In this document: positions 12,094-23,258 of the stretch, piece by piece
Numbering within the stretch: position 1 is the first letter of the stretch
Layout of the letters: every line of letters begins with the position of its first letter
NCBI GenBank assembly: GCA_003550325.1
Contig: QKWP01000276.1
Span: 82,122 to 146,121 of the forward strand
Direction: 5' to 3'
From: Gigaspora rosea
Taxonomy: Eukaryota > Glomeromycota > Glomeromycetes > Diversisporales > Gigasporaceae
Length of the DNA stretch: 64,000 nt
The notes under the pieces: model-generated
What the model was told of the DNA's origin: nothing
Database searches by the model: none
Seen by the model: the letters and a program-made list of their open reading frames with translations, nothing else
Program-made: the position numbers and the translations under genes

Positions 12094-12480
12094 TTAAATA
12101 ATTAGATCTATAATGCGACAAAAAATGTCGTCATTCTGCTGGGTTACGAGATCTGGTTGAATATCAACTGGAGGAAACGTTGTTGTTACACAACTGAGTC
12201 TTGTGGTATTATTGTAACCACAGAACCAGCATGGGATTCTTGCGTAACCGCGGAGCCTAATCACCAACCTGAGGTCCAGCACGTTATCATAGCCACGATG
12301 CTAAATCTTAACATGAGGTTCTTGTGATGCTATCACAGCTGTGATGTTCAGACACTAACATAAAGCTATAACAGCTGAATGCCTAATCATCAAATATAAA
12401 TCTTGCACTACTATTATAGTTGTGATGCCCAATTGCCAACATGAATGAGCCATCAAGCAAAGGGTGTGGGTAGGGTGAGA
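12094..12480. repeat. Degenerate tandem repeat
   Basis: Loose repetition of segments like CTATCACAGCTGTGATGT and TAATCACCAACCTGAGGT at roughly 40-50 bp spacing. More GC-rich than its surroundings. A minus-strand 62-codon frame here is a by-product. Confidence 0.45.
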
Positions 12481-13151
12481 CTATAGAGCCAGCCTTTACT
12501 ACAAGGCAAGCGATAGCAAAAAGAAAGATAACCTTTTCTACTAACTAATGGCCCTTATATATTCTTGAAACAACTCATATTTTCACAATCATATATTATC
12601 AAAATATTGATCAGGAAATATCTGCATCAAACAAGATACAACAAGAACTAATACAATCAAAATGACAAATTGAAAATGTGATCTGATAAAATCATATGAT
12701 TTCACAATAATGATCGCCCTGTCACTTCGTTGACAGGCTTTTCATGTTGTTGATGCTTTGGGTTTTATGAACTCCCAAAGCTTAAATACACCCTTAAAAA
12801 TCTTTTTAAAAGGAGTTTAACCTGTTAATGCAACCCAAGAATTGCAAGCTAACTCAATCTTAACAGCATACTGTAATAACAGCTATAAGTTCTGTAATAG
12901 AATTTCTGAGTAACTTACAATAGAAATTATGATAATTCTATCAAGATAATTATTACATTTTTTTTTTTTTTAAAAAAAATATAAATTTACATTTTCCAGG
13001 TTTTTTCACGACTTTCATGCACAGTCTGGTGGGTAGCACAGATTATTTCGTAAAATTTTCGACATAAAAACTTGCATTCTGCAGTTATTCTGCTATGCCA
13101 AATGGTATTGGCTTGAATTTCGGGTTACACTGAAGATCAAATTTTTTTAGA
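12481..13151. other. Intergenic, nothing recognised
   Basis: No coding signal. A small hairpin occurs at 12722-12741 (CTGTCACTTCGTTGACAG), and there is a T/A run at 12960-12980. Confidence 0.4.
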
Positions 13152-13159
13152 ATATTTAG

Positions 13160-13279
13160 TAGAGATGTGATCCGTAAATTACAATAGATATAAATAAACT
13201 GTAGTTTATTTTAAAACTACAGTTTTACAATAAACTACATTTATTTATTATAACTAATAGTTTATAGTTCGCATCTCTA
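13160..13279. mobile_element. 120-bp hAT-like MITE
   Basis: TIRs TAGAGATGTGA and, inverted, TAGAGATGCGA. Perfect 8-bp duplication ATATTTAG at 13152-13159 and 13280-13287. The interior carries a further hairpin around AAACTGTAGTTTATT. The TAGAGATG end and 8-bp duplication are characteristic of hAT MITEs. Confidence 0.75.
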
Positions 13280-13512
13280 ATATTTAGACATTCATAAATA
13301 ATGTAATTATCACCTGAAAATGTTAATAAATAAATAAAAATAGTATAAAGCACGTATGTATATAGAGAAATTTTTAATCAACTAATTAATTATTCGACAA
13401 TCTCCAAACTTTATTAAGACAATTTATTGTTCGAAACAAAGTTGAAATCCTGCTTAAGCAACTAATTAATCATTTGACGTCTACGTTGAGCTCTTTTCTG
13501 TTTTGATTTCTC

Positions 13513-14870
13513 TTACACACAGTTTCTTTCAATAATATTAGCACAAGCAATTCTTGCTGGACTAGCACAGGAACTATCAAAAAAAAGTTACAATTATTTT
13601 AACGTTTGTTTTAAATTATATTTAATATTTTAAGGAATGAATATCTTACGAGCATAAGTTTTCGTGAATAACAACGGCGTGACCAATTGCCCCATTTTCA
13701 AGAATAGTGGTACCATTCAAAGAAATGCATTGGTCCGTATACTCCGCCGCAACATTGCCATTTGGTGTTCCTTGAAACTTACCATGTTTATCTATTCCAA
13801 AATTATTGTATATGAATTCAATAATTTTTTTTTATTCAAGAAATATTAGTGTTTTAAAATATCTTACCACTTAAATCGCCAGCTTCACATTTATCGGAGT
13901 ATTGGGATCGCATACTGTAACGGTTGAATTGGGAGAGCGGTAAAACAAGATAGATAATAGTGCCAATTTAAAGCTCCAACCGATTACGGGTAGAGATATA
14001 TAAATAGGTAAATCGGGGTAAGTTCAACACGAAGTTCAAGGTTAACGGGAGTCACGTGAACAATTTAAAAAGAATTAACAAAACTAATCACACGGAATTC
14101 GAGTTATAATAAACCAATACGAAGTTACAAGTCAATTCAGTCCGTCGAATTGAGTCTCGCAAGGTTTATTATGGTTGCAAGTCAATTTCAAAAGATAAGT
14201 TTATCATTTTATTATTATGTTTTATTTAAAATGAGACGTGGAACTTCTTATTAATGACCTTCATTGAATTTGCAGGGTTTATATACATTTGGTGGGGTTA
14301 GAGCGTTTACGCTTTAATTTGAGCGTGTACGTTCTTTTCTGAGCGTATACGCTCTAATTTGAACGTATACGCTTATGGCGCGGTATTTACAAGTTTGTGG
14401 AATCGCGTATACGCGATATTTTGAGCGTATACGCTCTTGCATAATTTAAGCCACCAAGCCCCCATCTATTTCCTTTTAAGTATAAACGATGGATATTTAC
14501 ATGAGGGATAAATTAAAAGTTATATAAAACTAGCGTTTAAAATAATTATATCTATGAAAAATAAAACAGGTATAGAAATTTTAGCAATTTTTATCGCTAC
14601 AATACGTATCCTGTTGCACTAACCAACACATATTGAAACGAAAACAAACTTATTGAAATAAAAACATATATACTGTATATGTATTTTCATATATAATTAT
14701 TTAGTTACCATAAGGATCTAACTGACCTCCGCTGAATCGCAGGAACTAGTAGAATTTATTACATATTTGTGAACATGATAAAGGTAAATTCCTGAAGTGT
14801 TGGTCAAACTGCCAGTCATTTGAACATTAACTTTCGATTGTGGAATCTTTTTCAGTAAAGGTAATAGATC
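13513..14870 (-). pseudogene. Cu-only (SOD5-type) superoxide dismutase pseudogene
   Basis: Read on the minus strand, exon 14727-14870 gives ITFTEKDS and then LYHVHKYVINSTSSCDSAE, with the HxH copper ligands. The next exon (14465 down to 13868) gives CDPNTP and DKCEAGDLS but is split by a 524-bp insertion. Exon 13791-13650 gives KHGKFQGTPNG...YTDQCISLNG...AVVIHENL. Exon 13573-13513 ends SPARIACANIIERNCV and a stop. GDLSGKHG-like and RIACANI blocks are hallmarks of fungal extracellular Cu-only superoxide dismutases, which detoxify superoxide at the cell surface. Lesions: a one-base shift between ITFTEKDSTIE and KVNVQMTG, a one-base deletion between CDPNTP and DKC, and the insertion. The HLDP-type block is not recognisable and no signal-peptide exon was found. 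Confidence 0.75.
13915..14438. mobile_element. 524-bp insertion in the superoxide dismutase pseudogene, 5-bp TSD
   Basis: The flanks are GCATA at 13910-13914 and GCATA at 14439-14443. Removing the insert and one copy rejoins the exon encoding KLCDPNTP. The interior has a TATA-like box TATATAAATA (13997-14006) and, near 14280-14435, several copies of the palindrome GCGTATACGC. A 5-bp duplication and an internal TATA box would suit a solo LTR, but the ends are not the usual TG..CA, so the class is open. Confidence 0.6.
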
Positions 14871-15681
14871 CTGTAATCGCCGTGTTTTCTCCTGTGAAAC
14901 ATGCTGAATCAATTTTTTGACATCGTACAGTATTTAGGATATTAAAAGTAATAAGAAAAAGTAAAAAGATTTTATTATGTTGAGTTTTATTAAGTTGATT
15001 GAGAAAAATTTTTAAACAAAAATTACTTTCTTTCTCGTACTTTTTATGTAGCTATTTATCAAAAGCTGACCATGTACATTTAACAGAAGATACTGGAATA
15101 TGATTACATATTATTTGCGGACAAATTTGCCGCATTAAACAAGATCACGCAAAATTTGTGCCACCTTTTTTAGTTTTCCATACAATGATTAAATTTGATT
15201 AATCTGATACCAAGTCAAGTTTATGCAATCTCGATTGAAGTTATTTTTAACAATCAAATTTTAGAATTTCTTTAAAAGTTATAATGCTAACGATTTAATA
15301 AATCTTTTACTATAAAGTTACCCGGGTCCGACCATGAGTTATGCCATTGGTTAATTTATTAAGTAACCCAGCCCGATTTGGAAATCACACTTCAGTGTTC
15401 ATCTCACGTCGTGCAATATTACTTTACTGAATACATATTTTTGAATTTTTAATGATTTTAGGAATTTTTTTTTTATATATAATATAATGCAGATTAGATA
15501 AAAGTTCCCAATTTCAGTTATCGTGAGGTTTTCAGGAATCCTGAACATTTTTACTTAGGACCCGACTATAATTACTTAGTATTATACGTTTTTGAGATAT
15601 AGCACCCCCAGTGATTTTCCCTCCCTTGTGAAATTAGCAATTTCCTAAATAAAAAAAATTAAAATTTCATTATTTTTTTAG
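14871..15681. other. Intergenic, nothing recognised
   Basis: No exon of the superoxide dismutase could be traced here. AT-rich, with a slightly GC-richer patch near 15320-15380. Confidence 0.4.
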
Positions 15682-15763
15682 TTATCCGACAATAATCACC
15701 TTTACTCGAATTAAAACTCAATCGACAACTTCCTACAAATCAAGATCATAAATTGTCGGATAA
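15682..15763. repeat. 82-bp inverted repeat
   Basis: TTATCCGACAAT and its exact inverse ATTGTCGGATAA form the ends. Likely a small MITE; no duplication identified. Confidence 0.65.
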
Positions 15764-15775
15764 TACTATTATACT

Positions 15776-16739
15776 GCAAATTTTGAATAACGGTAATTTG
15801 GCTCAACCGGGCTAACATGTGTCACTGGGGTCTACGTCAGCTATGTAAATCAAACCTATATCAGGTCCCCTTAATATTTCATTATTAGAAGATTTTTTAA
15901 TGATCTCATCAATCGAAAGTATATCATATAAATTAAATATAGAAATATTCCGTACTTCTTTTAGATGCACAGATCGAATTTCTTTCTCTTTTGAAGTTTT
16001 TTAAAAACCAATCGTTTTTTACGCAACATTATTTACAAAGTTACGAAGTATATTTTCATATAAGTTTATAAAACATTGGTTCCAAATCCATTATCTCTAT
16101 TTTTCAGCATTAAACAGCATTAAACAGCATTAAAATTTTAAATTTGAACCGAATTGTAAGTTTTTTTTTTTTATTTAATTATAAAAACGGCTTCGAAACT
16201 TTTTCGTAGAGACTTAATTTTAACTTCTACAAAATATTACTTTGAATTACGGTAAAGTTAAAGCTGGGCATCTATTTTTAGCAATGGGTATATCATATAA
16301 GCGTCGATCTCAACTGAAGAATTGTAATAAAATTCGATTAAAGAATCAAAGCTTCGTTTGGCATCTAACAAAATTCCAAAGGAAAATTTAACTGATGGAT
16401 TGAACGAAATAAGAAATAAAGAAATAAAACAAAAAGCAACCACTTCAAGAAGCTCAACCACAATTATTTGGGCAAATATTGCATTAACTCTTTTTAATCA
16501 AATACTTCGCTAATAAATTAGCTTTATTATACAGTTTATAACCGACAATGTAATAAATATTGCTGTAATAAAAATTATATAACTAATCTATTATCGTTAT
16601 ATATTTGATTAGTAAAAAATCTTATAATAGGACCTTATATAGGTTTGATTACATAGCTGACGTAGAACCCCAATGTGTCACGAAGCGGCATGTGTTCATT
16701 TGTCCTATTGGACCAATTTACAGATTCAAAAATTTTTGC
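15776..16739. mobile_element. Long inverted-repeat (fold-back) element, 964 bp
   Basis: Arms of roughly 90-120 bp. The best part is GTGTCACTGGGGTCTACGTC (from 15819), mirrored at 16630-16681. TCAGCTATGTAAATCAAACC also pairs with the right arm. The interior is AT-rich, and a minus-strand frame at 16258-16461 has no recognisable domain. A related element with GTGTCATTGGGG ends lies at 34067-34822. Confidence 0.65.
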
Positions 16740-17894
16740 CGAATATGTATACTTAATATATAACGAAACTGAATTTATAAATTAGCAACAGTTCTTTCTA
16801 TAATTAATTGAATCTAATGTGACTGGGAAGTTTTTAATTAGCTCGTTTGTAATTCCAACTCTTTTTAAGTATGCTCTAAATGCATGAAGCCTTAAATGAG
16901 AATATTCATTCAATTTGTCATTATTTGATCTAAATTTATCAACATGTTCTTCTTTAAATTCAAATGTTGGCCATTTTATCTGGGGAAATATTTTCGAGAT
17001 CATCATCCATTTTAGAAACATCGTCTTCATTAAATTCCTTAATACCTGAAAGTTTTAGATTGGATTCAGAAAGCAGCCAATATTTATAAACATGACAATA
17101 TTTATAAGCACGACAATATTTTACTACTAATATCATCATACAATATTTAATCATGATGAGGCTATCTGGTGAACTACCTTTTGATTCGACTTCCATAATA
17201 CTTTGTTCAAGTCATTCGTTAATTGTATTGTCTACTTCTACTTGCATTTTAAGTCGTAAAAATTCTTTAAATCTTTTGTTTTTATCAAATATATTTGCCA
17301 ATTAAATATATAAACTCTGTTGAAAAATTAAAGTATTCTTCTGCGCCTTTAATATTTTGCTCAACTGACTATAAAAATGTTGCAAAATTAATAATAATCA
17401 GTAGAAGTTTAATCGAGTTATATGTTAAAATAAAAATGCACATAAATACTTAAATAATTTCATGTAATTCGTTAATTTGCTCCTTAATGTTTTTTTCCAA
17501 TCAAACCCTAGAATGATTCCTTTTGGATCTGTTTCAAGTCTAATAGTAAATAATGGTCAATTTATTAAATTTATATTTTATATCCTAACAATACAGGTTA
17601 CCTTTTTTAAGATACTGTAATTTTATGTAATTTTATGTAATTTTGCGTAAGTTTCGTTAATTAATTTTTCATTTAATTTTAATTTTAAACACATGACATT
17701 TAGTTTTTGAGATCAAATTTTCGGTGATTTAAGAGTTATTAAATGATGCAATAATACAGCAAACTTTTGTAAATCTAATAAAACTACATGAAATTTAAAC
17801 TTACGTAAAATTACATGTAATGTAAAATTGTAATTTATGTAACCCAACCCTAGTTTTTGATTTACTTTCTCCGGATAGTTATACTTGTTGCAAC

Positions 17895-18643
17895 CAGTGT
17901 TTAAAATTCAAATCTAAAGTTATGTTCTCAAAAGAACATAATTTAAATTTTTATTGTTCTCAAAAACTTTTTAATGTTCATTATATATTAAATAAATTGA
18001 ATATTAATTTTTAAAAAATGTTCATATTCTATACTTACAATTCACATACTAAGTTCATACTTATCTATTAATAATTTTTTAAAGTTTGTATATAATTCTT
18101 TATATTTTTTCAACATAACACAATATATTATACAATTCAATTTCTAATAATTTTGTTAAATTTCAAGTGCTTTTCATATTTGCTTATAATAAAACAAGAC
18201 TTTCTATAATATTTTACTGATGCTACTATTGGTTAATGTGATAAATTAGAATCAAATTACTTTGTTATTTAACTATTTAAATTTCATACTAACAAATACT
18301 TTGTATCTTTTTGCTTGCTTAGTATTAGCATATCATTTGACACAAATCATTTATATAAGTTTATACAATAATAATACTCTTGCACAATTAATGAATATTT
18401 TATTTTAAAAATCTTTAAAGATGATTTTCTTAATATTTATTTGTTATCTATATTGTGCAACTTTAAATATATGTGCTATACATAGTATGTATATACATAT
18501 GTACATATGTATATACATATATATATTTATGCAGAATTTGGCATGATCAAATTACATTATCAAATTGATGAACATTTTATATAATTTATTGTTCTTATTA
18601 ATAAATCTAGAAGAACCATGAGAACATTGAATTTTAAACACTG
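17895..18643. mobile_element. hAT-like non-autonomous element, 749 bp, perfect 8-bp TSD
   Basis: Ends CAGTGTTTAAAATTCAA and its exact inverse. The flanks are GTTGCAAC at 17887-17894 and 18644-18651, an exact 8-bp duplication that is itself a palindrome. The CAGTG start plus 8-bp duplication are typical of hAT. The inside is AT-rich, with a TATGTATATACATATGTACA microsatellite near 18490, and has no transposase. Confidence 0.8.
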
Positions 18644-18739
18644 GTTGCAACTAGCTTTTAGTTTACCCGTTCCACTCACATGCCATCGCATGTGTCAATT
18701 GGCTTAATAAACTGCTACAAAAGGCACGGACGATTTACG

Positions 18740-18870
18740 TGATTTCACGTTAAATTGGCACGTGTATACGGATCAACACGGTCCACCGATTCCCTTGCCT
18801 ACTCGAACCATGCACGTGCAAACCCGACCCATAGCACGTGCCACTCGATCACGTGCCTATACACTGTTTT
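18740..18870. other. Cluster of CACGTG palindromes
   Basis: GGCACGTG, GCACGTGC, GCACGTGCC and TCACGTGCC occur within about 110 bp (18758-18860), with ACGTGATTTCACGT just upstream, in a locally GC-richer patch. This could be a binding-site cluster for a bHLH-type regulator, or part of a repeat; the 64-codon open frame across it has no recognisable product. Confidence 0.35.
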
Positions 18871-19707
18871 TCCGTGCGATCCCGGACCACTTTTCTTATA
18901 GGGAAAATAAATCAAGAACAGCGAATAATAATTCTTTTTGTGCATCAAATTTTTGATCTCCTAACCAATCATCAGTTCCTTGATTGAAATCCTGGAATGC
19001 TTTGACTATATAGTTTTGTCTTTCCTGTTTTTTTTTTTTTTATAAAAACGAATTGTTATTGAATTTTTACTTATAAATAATGTAAATATACCTGAACCTA
19101 TTTTTAATTGCTTTCCTTATATTCTGTAATAATTAATATTGCCTATTTTCTTTTTTTCTAAAACTTCGAGCATCCCGTTTATATCTTCATAATCCAGTAG
19201 CCTATCTTTTAATCCATCTTTTGTTATTAATTTGTTCTTGTTTTAGAATATCTTTATATTGTTCTTCATAGTCTCTTGTAAATTTTCGTAAAAGATGGAT
19301 ATGATTCACATAATTTTTTGTATTAAGTTTAGAAGCCAGAACAAATTACATTTCTTCTTTTCATTAAAGGCATTTAATTGTTCAAGCATTCTTGATGTAT
19401 TATTGTATAGTCATTTTACCACTTCCTCTTTACCTTTAAATTGTTCACTAATTTTAATATTCCATGTGAGAATTGATTACGTACCTTTGTAATCATCATA
19501 AAATAAAGAGACTGCAATTGGTTGAGAAATTTTCAATTTTCTAGTGAACAGGCTTTTTCGAAGATTTATATCATCAAAAATAAGTATATCAACAATGTTT
19601 GGACTATTAATATTAAATTTTAGCGGATGCTTCATTTTTTTTTTTTTTATTTAAACCTCTTATTAACGAGGACGCCATGCAGGCGCACTTTATTTATAAT
19701 TTAAAAA

Positions 19708-22700
19708 TCAAAGTACATTCTGAACAAGGTACTTCCTTACTTTTTCTACCTTTTTATTACCACCCTCTTGTAACGCCTTCAGCACCTTTACCTCGTTGCT
19801 CAATCGCATCTGGATTATAGCAGGTAAATTCGTTTCTGGAATCCGCTTGTGTCCCCATTTGATCTGGGTATACCAACACCAGATCTCATATAAGCAGGTG
19901 ATATGCAGCTATAATGCTGCCTTACGTTTTGTGGTCTCTTCAATATTAGATGCAGAGAAAATTTCATCCCACGAGTCAGGAATCCTGTCATTACTCGAAT
20001 TAGCCAAGCATTTATATGCTTCCCTCCAAATCATTTTGCTAATCTTGCATTCCAGTGCGAAGTGTAGTGGAGTTTGTAACTCTCCGGGACATGCCGGACA
20101 TTCGCCATTTTCTTCTCTATTGATATGTAGTAGCCGGTATCCTAGAGGAAGTGCCCGGAAGTTCAGCCTCCAAACAACATCCTTTTTCCTGTTAAGTGTC
20201 CATTTCTCTTTAATCCAGTCCACATGGTCCGACTGCTTTGGAGATAGTTTAACTTTGGCCCGTAAGAATTCTGTGGCTTTTTTTACTGAATAGCTGCCAC
20301 ACTGGCCTCCAATGCTAACATTTCCTTGATCCCATGGTTCATCATCTCTTCCAATCACTTTCCCTTCCAGCCGATGCCATGCCAAAACATATGGCTTCCA
20401 TCTCTCTGGCCAGCCCTTGGTTGTATTTGTATTACTATTTAGTGCTTCCTTTAATGTTATATTTCTTTTGTACTGCAAGCTCTCAATAATTATTGCACGT
20501 TCAACTTTCCCCCAAAAACTATCACCCGTCAACAGTTTAATGAAAACTGTAATTAGCCTGGCATCTAGAGAATCTTTCAATATTGGAGCAGCAAAGCCTC
20601 CTTGATCATATCCTTGTTGAAAGGTTGAGTAACGTGGGAGCATTTTCGATCTATTTTTAACCCATTCTATCATCATATTATTGAGGACATAAAACTGTTT
20701 TCTTTTCGGGAGTATAAGGTATGCGAGATACCACATCTTTGAGATAAACAATGATTTCGCTATTAGTATTCTACCTTTATATGAAAGGTTTCTATTCACT
20801 ATGGACTGGATTTTATTTGAACATTACAAGCTATGTCCTCCTATAAATGCTTTATAGGATTGCCTCTGCTGTCTACCTTATACCCAAGAATCGATATTGG
20901 TTCGTCTTTTGCCAGTTTCTTAAAATTCCTTTCACCAGGTAAATTAAACTCTTGTGCTGCTGTTGTAATCGGTACTAGAACTGTTTTCGACTTGTTAACC
21001 CTAGCATTCGATTCTAATTCATACATTTTAGTTATCTCTGTAAACTTAAGCCAGTCGTCTTGGGAACTAATACCAATAGTCAAATCGTCTGCGTATGCAG
21101 CAATTTTAAAGTGCTAATTTTTAATATTAATACCATTGATGCTCACGTGTATCTGTCTCAAGAAGGGTTCAATTGCAAGTACATATAAAAGAGGGGACAA
21201 CGGATCTCCCTGTCGAACTCCTCTTTTAACCCTGAAGGGTTCAGAAATCAGGCCGGCGTCCGTAATATATGCTTGTTGAGTTGAAAACAATGATTTAACT
21301 ACGTTAATAAATTTTAAATCAAAGCTCATTTTAGAAAGGACCGTTTGTAAGTAGTCATAGTTGACTCTGTCGAAAGCTTTTTGTTGGTCTATAAAGAGGA
21401 GCCATTGCTGCTTGGATTGATCACTTTAATTTCTCATCACTGTTAATACATCAAGGGCCGCATCTTATATAGATCTTCCGGTAACAAATCCTCTTTGATA
21501 ATACCCAATAATGTCTGCACATATTATATGCTAAAATTTTCATAAAAATTTTCACATCACAGTTAGTAAGCGAAATCAGTCTCCAATTACTAATTGCCTC
21601 TAAGTTTTCTTTTTTCTTAGGAATGAGCGTAATAATGTTTTGGCTCCAAGAAATTGGCATCTCCCCTGTTTCTAGTACCCTGTTAAACAATTTCACTAGC
21701 ACTGGGAGAACCTCTTCTTTTGCTAACTTGTAAAATTCATAACTGAGACCGTCAGTTCCTGGCGACTTATTGTTGGCAAGCGTGTCTATAACCATACCGA
21801 TTTCTTCCTCAGTAATTCTTTTAATTAGTGACAAGTTTTGAGCTATCGATACTTGAGGTAGGTCCTGGGTTAATTTCTCAACTGCTTCCGTATCAATTTC
21901 TTCTGTTTTATAAAGTTGTTCGAAGTTATCCTTAATGTATTGAAGGATGGTAACCGGATCTTCATTCAATGGGTTGCTCGGGTCTTTAATTTTAGAGGTA
22001 GGTGTAGAAGAGAGCCTAGTCTTATATCGCATAAAGAAATATTTCGTGGACTTTTCTCCACTTTCTACCCATTTCGCTTTTGATCTAATTTGCCATTTTT
22101 CTGCTAAAGAGGACAAGTTTTCTTGCAATTGTTGATTTACTTTTTCTGCTACTAGTCGTAGGTCCTCATACTCGTTATTGTGCATTAATTTCGAGTTTAT
22201 TTCCGTGAGCCTTTTATGTAGTCTTTGAATTTTATTTCCCAGAGCTACTTGCGGTTTATAGGCCCTTATAATCGATTGAATAATACATTTATGACGGTCC
22301 CATTTGTCTATATCAATATTACGCAGCTCCTCCTCGATTTCCTTTCTAACTTTTGAATTAACCCAGCATCGTTTATCAAACTTCCAATATGCTGCCTGTG
22401 GGTGATCCTGTGCGAAGTGCAATTCACACTCAACAAGCAGGTGGTCCGAATTTCCATACCTAGTAGAAATACTATTACAATATTGAGCATTATTAGCATC
22501 GATAAAAATATAGTCCAGACGCGTGGCCATCAGTTGACTACCCCGAGTCCTCTGGTAAAAAGTAAGAAAGGGTTTAAGCCCTATAATCTCTGCTGTATCT
22601 ATGTACTCTTGCATCTTTTGTTTTAAAACATCACATGATGGATCGTTATGCGGTTCTGCTTGGCTAATTCTATTTTCATAAGGATCCAAATTCACATTAA

Positions 22701-23157
22701 AGTCCCCAGCTACTATATTAATAACTTCTTCGTCTATTTGTGGAGACCAACTATTAAAAAAGGTCACCCGGTCCTCAATATTTGGTGGAGCATATACGTT
22801 TGTGACCAGATATGAGCGTCGTTTAAAGTTGAAACGTGCTGATATAACTCGTCCGTTATTTGATTCATTAATTTTTTCAAACTTTATTTCTTTTTTTCCT
22901 GCCAGAATCGCAGTTTTGGATGTCCAGTATGAATCGAAAATCCATTGCTGTGCAAGAAAATTTCTAATAGCAAAGTCGTGAAGATTGGTTTCTTGTATAA
23001 CAATTATGTCTAATTTATATGATTTTAATAATGTCATCGTTTTTTGAAACTTTTGTTTGTTGTTTAAACCCTTAACATTTAGGGTAGCTATCTTGATCGT
23101 GTTGTGCATGTATATATATATAAAAATAAAGAAAAATATGAATAATTGCAGGTGCAA
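19708..23157 (-). pseudogene. LINE ORF2 (endonuclease and reverse transcriptase), broken
   Basis: The N-terminal apurinic-endonuclease-type domain shows IKIATLNVKGLNN, VIQETN, VAGDFNVNLDP, RLDYIFI and GNSDHLLVE. The reverse transcriptase follows with NNKSPGTDGLSYEFYK, IITLIPKKK, FIDQQKAFDRVNYDYL, VRQGDPLSPLLYVLAIEPF and the catalytic AAYADDL (about 21090-21110). The C-terminal zinc-binding block reads CPACPGELQTPLHFALEC (about 20050-20105). Lesions seen: a frame change near 21530 with probable loss of a few codons, in-frame stops near 21462, 21427, 21115 and 20841, a second frame change near 20815, and a stop at about 19906, after which the frame stays open to a TGA at 19708. The true start may be the internal Met at 23109 (MHNTIKIATLN). 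Confidence 0.9.
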
Positions 23158-23258
23158 TTTATAAATCTAACGGGGTGAATGACCGTTCATCTACCCGACA
23201 GGACCCTGCTTTTTTTTAACTTCTCTATTTTTCTGGTAAGGGGAAACCCTTTTCTCTG

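Larger units (their letters stand above)
16782..19657 (-). pseudogene. Decayed minus-strand gene of unknown family, cut by two transposons
   Basis: Several minus-strand blocks read as one old gene. It may start with MKHPLKFNINSPNIV at the LINE insertion point (the upstream flank resumes at 24933-25010). Next come LEQLNAFNEKKKCNLF, VNHIHLLRKFTRDYEEQYKD and DGLKDRLLDYEDINGML (19140-19480), then FQDFNQGTDDWLGDQKFDAQ (about 18940-19030), KRFKEFLRLKMQVEVDNTINE (about 17210-17280), GIKEFNEDDVSKMDDDLEN (about 16985-17050) and FEFKEEHVDKFRSNNDKLN. Stops and frame changes separate the blocks. An hAT-like element (17895-18643) and a LINE (19640-24932) have inserted into it. I do not recognise the protein. 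Confidence 0.5.

Noticed and set aside
13915..14438. Calling this insertion a solo LTR
   Set aside because: It has a 5-bp duplication and a TATA-like box, but the ends are not TG..CA and no internal domain or second copy is in the window. Left as unclassified.
16258..16461. 67-codon minus-strand frame as a gene
   Set aside because: Lies wholly inside the fold-back element at 15776-16739 and shows no domain.
19796..20293. 165-codon plus-strand open frame
   Set aside because: Antisense shadow of the LINE ORF2 C-terminal region, which has clear protein motifs on the minus strand.
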